Shown: positions 48,261 to 60,339 of the stretch, piece after piece
How positions within the stretch are numbered: the first letter of the stretch is position 1
Layout: each line of letters starts with the position of its first letter
Assembly (NCBI RefSeq): GCF_026914265.1
Contig: NC_069123.1
Location: 48,864,949-48,928,948, forward strand
Length of the DNA: 64,000 nt
Direction of reading: 5' to 3'
Origin: Mya arenaria
Lineage: Eukaryota; Mollusca; Bivalvia; Myida; Myidae
Notes under the pieces: generated by a model
What the model saw: only the letters and a program-made list of their open reading frames with translations
What the model was told of the DNA's origin: nothing
Databases searched by the model: none
Program-made: the position numbers and the translations under genes

Positions 48261-48389
48261 CTTTGCGGACTTATTGTATCTAGAATAGCTAGTGCCATAA
48301 TATAGAATTCCACGAAAATATATATTTCTAACAGAATCAAGCTAAGAAATTAGTTTTGTAAATGCATTATTTCAGAAAACACAACGTTA

Positions 48390-48780
48390 GGATATTATTC
48401 ATGTATAGTCAGTTTAGATGTGATGCCTTTAGACCTCAGTTGTAATGGTACCCTGCATCTTTGCCACTGGACAACTTTGACCATCCATGAGGAAACTGTC
48501 ACCAAATCGAAGAGCGAATCGTTGGATTTGATTTAAGTTATATCCTTTTGAATTAAAATTAACATGGTAGTGAAATAATATTTTCACATTCCTTTTAACA
48601 CAAGGATAAAAATAATGTCTAGCGGCTCGCTCGGAGTTTTTAAGATCTTAATCACAAAGTAATAAAACCACAAAATCAACCAGCATCAAAAAAGTATGAA
48701 ATGTTTTTAAGTCGTCAACAAGATTGGTTACTCCTCCATTAACATCAGTGCGTTATTAACGTATTGTCTCCTCTATATAA
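48390..48780. repeat. Upstream block of a duplicated unit (copy 3)
   Basis: Matches 1970-2330 and 10060-10470 (TATAGTCAGTTTAGATGTGA, TAGACCTCAGTTGTAATGGT, CCATCCATGAGGAAACTGTC). Confidence 0.7.
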
Positions 48781-49299
48781 TAATATGACTGGTCCGGGCC
48801 TGGTGTCGAAGTGACAAAGGTTGATCACTAAGACAGGGAGTTCAAACAAACCTAACATGTAGATCATGTAGTGTTGGTGTTTCAATAACAAGTTCGAGGG
48901 GCATTCGTTTGCAACCATAACTACTTTATGATTTTGTTCTGTACGCCAGGGTTCTATATTTTAGAGTTTCAATATTATAAAAAAAAACAATTTCAAGCAG
49001 TTTGATAAATTTATTGGCCACATTTGTAACCAACAAAAGTATGATGTAACACCGCTTTTACGGACAAAAATATACATTGTATACTTAAAACAATGAAGTA
49101 TAGTCATAGACGGTTTCTCTGACATTTATAAGGAAGTATTGTATTGGGTAGAGGAATTAGGTATATAGAGCTAGTCAAGGAACAAAACGATACTTTAAGC
49201 AAAAGTTATATGCCCTGGTACTTATATGCTAGGCGTCATTGATAACATGTGTACCAAGTTGTATGAATATATATTTAAATATATCAAACGCTTAATGAT

Positions 49300-50430
49300 G
49301 GATGATGTGCTGATGGCTTTCGCAATTTTTATGAAAATTGCATCTTTAACGGGACCTCTGGTGGTTGCTCCGAACAGAGGATAGTTATAGACAACGTCCT
49401 GGGCCTATGATTAGAGTAACCATGATGAAGTTTCGTCCACTGATCCGGCGTCCCAGTAGTGCTTTTATTTTCCCCTCCCGAACGAACAGTTTCTTGCGAT
49501 CATTTCAAACTGCATGAACAGAAGAGATCTGAAGACTTAAAAAGATCTTTGACAAATGGGACGTAATAATCTAACATAAATGAGAACGCCTCTCTGAGAT
49601 TTCATTATAGAGAATGACTAAGAAAGCAGCCTGGATTATTATAACTTGACTACAGATTTTTTTATGAAAATTGTTTTGAGAAATGGAAACATATCTTTTG
49701 TGTTTCCTGCAAGAGGAGTGGTTTGCGCACTCGCTTCTCACCTAGGGGGTTCGAGTAAAATTCACTCAATTCATTCAGTAACGACTCTGCATTCCACAAA
49801 AATATTCAAAATCGTTGTAAAATAAATCATTAATTAATTCAATTTGGCAATATGATGCTTTAAATTGCAACGACTCTGCATTCCACAACAAGATTTTTTT
49901 ATCATAGCAAATCCATTTTGTTATTAAAGTAATTGTCAGAAAGAGCTTTATAGTCTGGCAGGAAAGCGCAGCAAGATGAGTGCATACTAATCAAATTGGC
50001 TGCACACGGTTGTCAGTTTCCCTAGTGCGCTTAATTGCGAAATTATCATTTAAGAGGCACAGTGTTATCCGTATTATTGATTGGAAATTTGCAAATAAAA
50101 TTAAGCCTTTCAGAATGCATATATTGCATCTCAGAAATTCGTGACGATTTTCCGTGACGAGCCATTCCTTTTTTGAAGTTAATATCCGAGAAACAATTTA
50201 AGTTTTGAACTAATCAAGACTATAATGGCTAAATCTATCCTTTAGAACGACCACAAACTCTAACTAGCTCATAACAACCTTGTAGTGTAAGTATTTTAGT
50301 AAAGGTTGCGATCTTTCTTAGTTGCGCCCCGAAAGTGTGCGCCCACAAATACCTGAAACCACCCCTAATATCCCTGGACAGGCTTATTGTTAAACGCCCT
50401 TGATACGGGATTTCCTGCTATTATTCAGCC
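49300..50430. repeat. Upstream block shared with 11930-12700 and 59100-60330
   Basis: Second copy of the three-copy block. It ends with GATTTCCTGCTATTATTCAG and CATATTTGATTGTTATCATG, matched at 60250-60290 by GATTTCCTGTAATTACTCAG. A decayed SINE head (GAGTGGTTTGCGCACTCGCT) lies at about 49710. Confidence 0.65.
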
Positions 50431-50499
50431 ATATTTGATTGTTATCATGTTCTTTTTACCACAATTTATAATATTGTTTTAATATTCCAGAAAGGATGA

Positions 50500-53400
50500 A
50501 TAAATGTAAAAAACAATGGTACTTATGAAGGATATCGAGTTTAATTTGAAAGAAATGAGCATAAAACACAGTATTTCTACCTTATGAGACTATAGTAGAC
50601 TACAGTAAATCTTTTAGCATTCACCAATCATTTAATATTTTTGCGCTTTATGATATTAAATTCACGGTTACAATTTTATTATCAGTAGTAAAACATTTTG
50701 ATAAATGCATTATTTAGTAAGTTGTTAAAGGTTTATCAGTCAAAATTTATGTTTGTTATACATGTGTATGTTTTGATTTTGAATAAGAGTGTCACTTTAA
50801 GTAACTGTCGTATGCTGTCAATGACACACACTGCAGTAGCTCGCCTTACAATGTCATCCGACATAAATGATGTTCTTAGAAGTTTGAGATTTAGAAAGTG
50901 CGAGGTGATTGTCAGTCGGCTGAAATATTATCCAAACAATTTGATTATTTTTATAGAAGTTTTGAGGTTTTATTTGCAAATCTAAAAAGGATGAAAAGTA
51001 AATAACTTATTCATACACTAAAACACCATCTTGCAAACTGTTGATGGTCGTATTGTTCTGAATTATCAGCGATAATTTGGTGTTTCTGAAAGCCGACAGC
51101 GCTGTGATTTAAAGGCTATGAAATAACAATAATGCACGTAGCGTAATTGAATACCGGAGTTGTGGTGTCTTTATTAGCAAATATCTTAACATGATATTAA
51201 GAGATGATTCAAGAAAATGTACATTGTGTTCATGAATGATGCAAAAAAACACACACAAAAACCTTTGGCACAAACACATTAATACATTAATCCAAGCCTG
51301 GACAAATGATTCCATTACAGAAAAATGCATGCATTTATACTCGCTACATAAGAAATAGAAAAAGGTTCACTATGAAAGTAGCTGATATCTGATAAAAACG
51401 TTTGACCGCGAATCTAAGGTTGATTATTTTGACATGAACTTAAATTGGCGGTTATTCGATAATGACCTTCTCAATATGTAGGAGCAAGAACAATGAAAAA
51501 AACAAGAGCAACATGAGCAGATATGAACATTTATAAAAGGTCAGAGCTACATTTTATGACTTGTGGACAATAAAAGTGCACTGGCACATGAACTAATGCT
51601 TTTTAGACGGGAACTAAAATTTCGATATATTCATACAAGTATATATTGTTGTTGAATACATAGGCAATTTTTTCTTAAACAGTACCTTTAAGTTAGTGAG
51701 AAACAGTGTAAAATTTGAATAAAAAATACATTACATTTGCTCTTCTCTCTTTATACTTGCTTTTGTAGCCTGTATCAGTTTTGTGTGTAAATAATACGTG
51801 AAAACACGATTAGATCCGGCTGAAAGAAAGTCCGATCAAATGTTACAATCTCGCTATCGGCTGGGCCTCCTAAGTTGGTACATGGGTCTACTTGGAAGGC
51901 TTGGGAAGTCTAAAGCTCGGCCATTATCATTATATGCAAGGCCAGCCTTTCCTTAGTTACGAGCAGTAGTAGAACTTTTGTACTCCTATCTTCGAGAATG
52001 GTCAATCCCGAAATTAGCAATTTCAACACATGGATACAGCATCTGAACCAAACACGTTAAAGTGATATTCATTGTTCTGGTGTTATAATTTTTTTCGAAA
52101 CAATGAGATCTTGTTTGATTCATTATCTGCTATTTGGCATTTTCCCTTGAGGTAAAACAACGGGGAAACAAATACAGATTTACTGGTACAATGTATCAAG
52201 CATTTTATAATCTCATGATATAAAAGAGGCAGACTGCAGCCGAGGTAATTATTAATTCAATATTCCTAAAGCCAGATTGAGTTAATTGATACAAATGTTT
52301 AGTAATGATTATGGCTTTCATCTGTTTTGACATGCAATGGTTGCTGCCAGGCACGGTGCCATATTGTCCCCTGCTTGTTGCATCATGTATCCATGAGCTC
52401 AATATGCAGTTTCTTAAAGCGCAATTAATATGTACATATTTGCTATTGACATCAACATAGCTTGGTTGATAAGGAAAATATTTACATTAACGCAGAAACA
52501 TAAGCATAATACGACCCTTTACAGGAGCGCGTTTCAAAAGAAGATAGTCAGGCTAACGATCGTAAATTTCCAGGCGTAATCCTTTTTGGGGCGTCAATTG
52601 TGTGTCAATAAAAAATATTACATCGTAAGGACATTTATAGCATAGATTTTACCCGTATCATTACAGGTGTTCCCGGGCTTTCTAAAGCACCATTGGGTTT
52701 ACGACTAAGAAACGCCGGTGTAAGTAAAGTTTTTCTGAATTGATATCACGGATAACGTTAGGCCTCTTAAAAATTAACATTTTCAACAAATGTAATACAA
52801 CGCATTTAATACTGTCGATGTTCCTTTACAGTTGTAAATAAATAGTTCCAAATATGAAATTTTGAAGATAAAAAAGAAACGTTAGAAAAAGAAAAAGCAG
52901 GATTTATCGTAGACACATGTGGAGTCTCTGAGTAACAATTAAATACGTTTCTTTTTGCAGTCTTGTCTTGAAATATGACATTTCATTTGCAACCTAATTA
53001 CCTTTCTAAGCTTGAAGAAAATTGTGTTAACTGAGAGTGTAATTATTCGCATGCCCTATTTGTTATTTAATATCATCTTTGATTATAAATAATTACGTCA
53101 CTTATTCTTTACAACTGTGACTCAAAATATCCAATATCGAAAAAGACGTTACGAATATTTTACAAGTTTTGATTCGCATATTATGTCTAAATTAAAAAAA
53201 ACAAAACATTGGAAAGCCTGCTGCAATTATTAATTTCGGACCTGTAAACGGGAGAGGAATTATTTCAGCAATAAATTGAAACCAAATAATGCTTTAATTG
53301 GCTATATTCTGTGACGACAGGGCACGCGATAACAACGTAATTTCCGCTAAGCTGAACACTATAAATGACGTCTTATTATACCTGTAGCCTTATAATCTGA

Positions 53401-54140
53401 GAATTACATTTCCTTTCCTTTTATAACGATGGAAATGAGAACTTTTGACAAAATATAATCGCTGTTGAATGTCACACAGGCAGGTAAAGGTGAAGCATAA
53501 AATGTGACGTCATTGTCGTTAATCGCAACTGATATTATGAAACGATTTACACCGCACATTCCCCGCACAATGGTTTAAATCCGCACGTCTGGTTTGAAAG
53601 GTTTAAGAAGCTTTGACACGGAATCACATGGGAATGAGAATTTGTTTTGATATTTTTTGAAATTGTTGTCAGGCCCCCAATTTGAAAATATAAATAATGG
53701 ACTGGCGAGCATAAAAGAGCAAAAAGCTAGCATGCACTTAAATCTTCTACACGTACACTGATTGGTTATGTGCCGTCTTCACGCTTTTATTAAATATCTG
53801 CTCATGGCTGTGTCGGACAGTCACTTAGACAATTGAATTATGGTAGAAGAAACATAAAAAAATGTATGTTAAGACCTGAAATCAATATTTCTTTTGTGAT
53901 TGTAATTATGCTTGAATATATGTTAACATTGAGTGGGATCTACATGTGAATATTTGTTGTTGTTTTTCAGCCATAGTTAGTTAGAACTCAAATGTAACAC
54001 GTATTAAAACAGCTGCTAGTCATTATTTGAATGTGTTCTTTTTCCCAAAGAATACCCATTTTCGTTATTTCAGTACATGACTCATGTTTCTGTTACATCT
54101 AATATATACACTTGGTAGCAAGGTAGTTGTTACAACTGAA
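50500..54140. other. AT-rich region, no gene recognised
   Basis: Frames are short and without motifs. A perfect CRE-type palindrome TGACGTCA sits near 53507. A short piece at 50985-51030 (AATAACTTATTC, CACTAAAACA) resembles gene B intron 2 near 18680. Otherwise nothing is seen. Confidence 0.45.
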
Positions 54141-54149
54141 TATATATAT

Positions 54150-54330
54150 TGACTGGTATAACATGTCGGGTCGAATGGACACGTTTAGATCACCAATACA
54201 GAGAAAGTTCCATTAAATCCAACATGAAAAGGCCTTCCTACCACGTTAAAGTACAAGCAGTTTACGAAGTGTCGGAACAAAACACATTATTTTTACATAA
54301 ACACCGAAGGTCACATAATTATAATATATA
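54150..54330. repeat. Direct repeat, copy 1 (partner 56948-57130)
   Basis: GGTATAACATGTCGGGTCGA through GAAAGTTCCATTAAATCCAA to ACCGAAGGTCACATAATTAT recurs almost unchanged 2.8 kb downstream. Frames within it differ between copies, so it is duplicated DNA and not an evident gene. Confidence 0.9.
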
Positions 54331-55329
54331 TTTTAAGGTTTGACGTAATATGTCCTAAGAGTGACGTTGAACATGTATTTAATTATTTTGTATATTATGC
54401 TTGTAATTTCTATTTGTAAAATTGATATTATACATGAATGAATGTTTGCATTTGTCAACACTATTTTCATATGATTATGGCCTACCGGTAAAAAGATCTT
54501 CTGTCCAGATCTTTTCTGTTATGTTCTTTTCTGTTATGTTCATATATACGTGCTCATTTAGTTTTACATTCATACATTCATCTATGTGCAAATGATTATA
54601 GTGTGAAATCGGTACGTACTTTCGCTAATAGAATGTATCTTTGTAATTATATATAACGAATAAGAAGAATATTCATTGAAGGCCTTTAAATTCTGATCAC
54701 ATTATTATTATTTAAATACCTTTACTGTCAAGTTTTCAAATTTGAAATCGGGTTCTGATATGTCACTATCAAGATAAACAAAGTTGGCATAAAACATACA
54801 TAAATAGTATATTAAATCATGACGTCGCATAAGTATGTTATATCTTAATGCAAAGACGTCATACTCAACTTTATATTTTCTATGAGGAATTCTTCACCAA
54901 AAACAAGAAGCCAAATTATCTTCAAAGTATGCCGTTATATTCACGGTTCAAATACGATCCAATCAATTCATTGAGTCTATCTTCCCAACTAGCTGCTGAA
55001 AGCATTGTAATTTTACGAATTGTCTTTAAAACGTCACCATAAAAATCGGTATGAGCAATACTACTAGCATTCACCGATTTAAGACTACTATTGTAATATA
55101 ATACAATATTAGAATGACCATAAACACATTTTGTGAACGTTTCCTTAATTTATGATATCTGAAACCCTGTTTCAGAAGTTTTTTCCGTCATAACTTTACT
55201 TAATAAACTTCACATTTGTTCTTGTCATCATGCAGCACAATGTTGCGAAGCACTCATCGTTGTTACATGTTTATGGTTTACCAGATATTAATCGACATCG
55301 TAAATAGAAAAAACAATTAAGCATGATGA

Positions 55330-55490
55330 CATGACTCAGCGCTGTTTTCTTCCATTTTACGCTCGTGCTGTAGATAATTGTATTGCAATGAAAGACATCC
55401 TTGTCCCAAACATATCGGTCGACTATGACCGCCAGACATCAACAAGTCCATACAATCATAAACAAATGAAGACAACATATTTTAACTAGA
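55330..55490 (+). other. Inverted partner of 58000-58200 with a conserved frame
   Basis: Reads RCFLPFYARAVDNCIAMKDI then LVPNIS on the plus strand. The partner on the minus strand reads RCFLPFYVRSVDYCIAMKDV then LVPNIS. In the first 24 codons about half the differences fall at third positions, hinting at past selection. No family is recognised; it may be an exon or part of an unknown mobile element. Confidence 0.5.
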
Positions 55491-55719
55491 TGTGATTCAA
55501 AAACTTTGCTTTTTACAGAAGCTTAATTACTTGCAAAATACTTATCCCATATCGCAGATGGTAGCAATTGTTATTGTTTTGCGATAACAACATTGATATC
55601 ATTGAAATTGGAATAATTAAACAATATCAGTTATATTTAAAACAAGAAAAGAAAAAAATAATTAACTTCTGTTTTCTACGTCAATTACATGAACGGAAAT
55701 GCTATGTTCAATCTAAAGA

Positions 55720-56870
55720 TTGCCTTTCTATTCTAGGGTAGTATTGATTATATGACCTGGGACCATTCACTTATTTCTAGGTAACTCTATTGCTATCATC
55801 TAAAAATGCTTGGTTGGTATATAGCTCTTCCATATTGAAGAACATGTGAGCATTGTACACAAGTACTTGAAAAATTTATTTAACAATATCAAACAGTGAC
55901 TCGGACACAAACGAGTCTATTCCTATTTCTATTCAACATTCAAAATGTAGTACTAAATTCAGGGTAAATGGAATTACTAACACGAAATATACAATACAAT
56001 ATTTTAATTTATAATTTCGAAATTCTACGTGTAATGATATTTACAAGTTTTAAGCCAGTTTGAGTTAAAGTGTTTAATAATACCAATGTAATGGAGAAAA
56101 ATATAACACTAAGGAGTTCATTTTTTATCAACTTTTCTTATCACAACAGAAAATTGAGCCAAGTCAATCTTCCTGATAGCACCCTCTCCCAAAACACACA
56201 CGCACGCAGCTTTTTAATTAAAATAGTGAGGAGATATTTTAATTTTCATACAAGAGCTATTGTTTCTTAAATCTCTTAAATATTTTAATTTTCATACAGC
56301 AGCTATTGTTTCTATTCTAGGGTAGTATTGATTATATGACCTGGGACCATTCACTTATTTCTAGGTAACTCTGTTTTTATTTGACCTTAAGTAGGAGTAG
56401 TCAAGGCTAACCATTAATATTGCTATCATCTAAAAATGCTTGGTTGGTATATAGCTCTTCCATATTAAAGAACATGTGAACATTGTACACAATTACTTCA
56501 AAACTTTATTTAACATTTCTATTCAACATTCAAAATGTAGTACTAAATTCAGGGTAAATGGAATTACTAACACGAAATATACAATACAATATTTCAATTA
56601 ATAATTTCGAAATTCTACGTGTAATGATATTTACAAGTTTTAAGCCAGTTTGAGTTAAAGTGTTTAATAATACCAATATAATGGAGAAAAATATAACAAT
56701 AAGGAGATCATTTTTTATCAACTTTTCTTATCACAACAGAAAATTGAGCCAAGTCAATCGTCCTGATAGCACCCTCTCCCAAAACACACACGCACGCAGC
56801 TTTTTAATCAAAATAGTGAGGAGATATTTTAATTTTCATACAGCAGCTATTGTTTCTTAAATTATACTAA
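55720..56870. repeat. Tandem duplication of about 590 bases
   Basis: 55720-56270 and 56310-56870 are near-identical (GGTAGTATTGATTATATGAC, ATGCTTGGTTGGTATATAGC, CACACACGCACGCAGCTTTT). The second has an extra piece near 56370-56410 and the first an extra piece near 55880-55915. The matching 66-residue frames in each are carried along by the duplication. Confidence 0.92.
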
Positions 56871-56947
56871 GAATGAAACTGAAAAATAAAGATTAAAGCA
56901 AATGAACGTAAATAAGAAAAAAATACTGTAACTGAAAATCTAAGGAT

Positions 56948-57130
56948 TGAATGGTATAATATGTCGGGTCGAATGGACACGTTTAGATCACCAATACAGA
57001 GAAAGTTCCATTAAATCCAACATGAAAAGGCCTTCCTACCACGTTAAAGTACAAGCAGTTTACGAAGTGTCGGATCGAAACACCTTATTTTTACATTAAC
57101 ACCGAAGGTCACATAATTATAATACACACA
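56948..57130. repeat. Direct repeat, copy 2 (partner 54150-54330)
   Basis: Near-identical to the first copy, with a few substitutions, and ending at the same GGTCACATAATTATAATA. Confidence 0.9.
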
Positions 57131-57993
57131 TTTATTTCACTCGTCCAAGACATATGTTATTAAGCTCACCAAAGGCTCGCTTACTTACACATTTCCTGAA
57201 CTCGTTGATTAGAATTATGTATTATATAATTTTACACGCACTCCCGCTTTTCCAAAGAACATATACGTATATGCCTGTAGTTTCTACTGTAGCGAAGGCG
57301 AAATTAACGTTTGTCGTTATAAAAAAACAGAATCCTGTTCCGGTGCGCTCAGTTGCGATCACTTGTTATATAGAAATATGCAGAAACAAAAGGAACGGAA
57401 GCCATGTTAATTGGATGAATTATAAATGAAACTTTTTGAATGGATATTCCAGGCATGTTACTGCTCTAGTTGGTGGAAAATGGGACCGAAGAACAGTGTT
57501 TATTGATGCAAGTTTAATATGCCTAGATGGGTTGATTGGTATGTATGATCTGTTTTTCTGCTGCAGTAGTCAAATAAGTGAATTGGCGGTCATGTTTCCC
57601 GTATGATGCGCATATTTGGATTCCATTGTGATTTTCCGAATAAAAGTGCATCTGACAACTGCTTTTACTGCTGTTAACCTGTCAATCTTCTGCATGTTTC
57701 ATGTCCTTAACTGATACATGAAAGATGAACTCCATTTAAGACTGAACATTTTTATGTTATATAAGTTAAACGACATAGCCACACAAAACATTTTGTTTGC
57801 TTTATTGTAACATGCAGCATATTTTATAAATGAAGTTCGCAGGTTTGTGAAAGTACGAATAATTAAAAAAACCTTCTCTTGTTAACAGATGTTGATATTT
57901 TCCATGAAGTGCAACGTTGTTAGCGCAAAATAATACAGTCTTTTGAAAGTTGTAAAGTTCCTGTGAAGGCATAGGTTTAATACTATATCTAGT

Positions 57994-58209
57994 TTATATA
58001 TGGCGGGTACTAGTCTTTCTTTGTTCATGAGTGTGTGGCCTTTTCGATATCTGTTGGTCATTATTGTCCGATATGTTTGGAACGAGGACGTCTTTCATTG
58101 CAATACAATAATCAACAGAACGAACATAAAATGGAAGAAAACAACGTGGAGTTATTTCATGATCTGGAAGATCATAAAACATGTTACAGCAATGAGTTTT
58201 TCGATACAT
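57994..58209 (-). other. 71-residue frame, inverted partner of 55330-55490
   Basis: The minus-strand frame holds DHEITPRCFLPFYVRSVDYC and the same LVPNIS segment as the partner, and ends at a similar place. It has no signal peptide or known motif. Not assigned. Confidence 0.35.
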
Positions 58210-58377
58210 TTTGTTGCATGGTGACTGAACAAGACTGTGAAATTAAGCCTTAAAATAATATATAATATAAGGTTTATGCTTGATTTGATGAAATGATAAA
58301 ACCCAAAGTTTTTCTTTTACAACTGTGGAGGTATATGTGGTTATGACATATTTCCAAGAACGCGTAGTGCTCCTGTA

Positions 58378-58520
58378 CACAACAACAATAACAACAACAA
58401 CAACAACAACAACAACAAAAACAATATCATCAACAACAATAACCACTACTATTACTACTGCTACTAATGCTGCTGCTGTTTCTGCTTCTACTGCTGCTTC
58501 TGCTGCCACTACGGCTACTA
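58378..58520. repeat. Trinucleotide microsatellite (AAC, then ACT/GCT)
   Basis: A run of AAC units, followed by ATCAAC and ACTACT, then CTGCTGCTGTTTCTGCTTCT. The alanine/valine or threonine runs in overlapping frames come from the repeat. Confidence 0.9.
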
Positions 58521-59099
58521 AAATGTTCTTTTGTTCTACGTATATAATATTTCTGTAGCAAAACGTGTTAAACGTGACATTTCTACAGTTGCGTTTCGGG
58601 ACACTTATGTCACGCCGTCATGCCTAATGATTCACTTTTACCTGCCAGCCAGGCATTCACCGGCGATTATGTCTTACCACAAGTTGTACTTTCCACCTCT
58701 TTCAAGGTCATTATTGAAAAACTGTGATTGTTCGAATAGGCGGTCGTTCGAGAACTGGCGATCGGTGTAGAGGCTCATTCCCGCCCATTATACCTTCTAT
58801 GTTCATATAAACTATAATGACGATGGATCGAAACCTAAATAAATCGAGGACTCGAGCATCATTGCCACACAATACACAAATAAAGAGCGAAACCTTATGA
58901 TTACACATTTTTTCCGGATAGCATGTTCCTAAATACACAAACAAATGCCAGGTGTTAAAAATTTACAAATTTTAAAAATTCCAATGACAAATGAAAGGAA
59001 ATTTAATAAGGTGTAAAAATCGATTATCGATTATCACCGTGTACGCATGACCGTTAATACTTAATAAGGGCATTTGAGAAGATAATTGTGAGAAGCTAA

Positions 59100-60330
59100 G
59101 AATTCAAATTTAAATTGGGAGAAAAGTTAGTGAGTAATAAACCCATTCCATAACGTACAACATCGGTAACTGTGACATAAAAATGATATTCTATTGAACA
59201 GTTCCGCGAGACAGACAAAATACGCAAATTTTCCATTCTCTTCCTGAGTCATATGCGATATCGTGCTAACAAAGTCCTCTTTATTGCATTTGTGCATATA
59301 GGGGGAGGCGGAGTAATGGTTGTAGACTGGGTTGGGAGATATTGGGGACGACTGTTGCAATGGCTGTGCAATGCCAATAATATATAGACGTCCTGCGCAT
59401 ATTATTACCATTGCCAAGACGACTTGATGTCCGCTAACCTGTCGTCCAGGGATCGATGCTTAGTCGCCACTCAGGCACGCACTAATTGTTCCATCGTTTG
59501 AAATGACATGAGCCGATAAGCGGATAGGAATGCAAAGGCAAAACTTTAAGAGATAAAGAAGATAATACGGATCCAATAAGCTTACATAAAGGAGAAAGCC
59601 TCTCTAAAAAAACATAATATACAATGAATATAAAAGAAGCCAGGATTACAATGATTTAGTTAAGGGCAATCTTCTGTGGAAATAGCTTTCAGGATAAAAA
59701 TCATATCTAAAAGAGATGGAAGTAGATCCATTTTGATTACAAAGTGTTCGTTTTATATGCAAATGCTAGCAGGAAAATCCTACGGAAATTGTATCTATCA
59801 ATTTTGTAATAATTATTAAACGAATCTCTTATGGTGAAACGTTTCAGAGACAATCCATTTTAAAAATGCATCGTAAAGATAAGCTATATTGCCAGAAATA
59901 TACATCTTGATTATGCTTGCTACAAATTTTTATACATCAAACTTCTTTTGAGTAATATTGATCGAAATGAAAGTTAGCAAATAAAATTTTCTATTTTAAA
60001 AGGCATACAATTTCAAAGGTCTTAAATTGTATCTTCGAAAAGCGTTTAACGTCATCACGCGCCAAGCAATATTCCCTACCGCAATCACTGCCACAGCAAT
60101 ATCCCAATAATAGGAGAAGAAATCCCACGAATGTTTGCACCGCAAACAAAACCCAGACAACCTTCTTTCCCGACTAACATTTCTCCAGGGTTAGTCTCCC
60201 TACCGTCTATAACTATTATCGCTAGACAGCCTATATAAACGTCTAAGATACTGGATTTCCTGTAATTACTCAGCCATATTTAATTATTATAGTGTTCTTT
60301 TTTATACTGATCGCCGTAATCATATTAACC
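59100..60330. repeat. Upstream block, third copy (unit remnant D)
   Basis: Matches 11930-12700 and 49300-50430 in order (AAGACGACTTGATGTCCGCT, GAGAAAGCCTCTCT, AAAGAAGCCAGGATTACAAT, GATTTCCTGTAATTACTCAG). No cysteine-rich gene is attached on its left within the window, so a unit here lost its gene or was rearranged. Confidence 0.6.
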
Positions 60331-60339
60331 AAGACATTT

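Noticed and set aside
50698-50985. 95-residue plus-strand frame
   Set aside because: No motif, signal or duplicate copy supports coding.
52667-52717. Possible 51-base exon between ATTACAG and GTGTAAGT
   Set aside because: Plausible splice signals, but no partner exon or homology; expected by chance in this much sequence.
54149-54343. 64-residue frame in the duplicated segment
   Set aside because: Not kept in the second copy at 56948-57130.
58243-58558. Alanine/valine-rich and threonine-rich frames
   Set aside because: Produced by the trinucleotide microsatellite.
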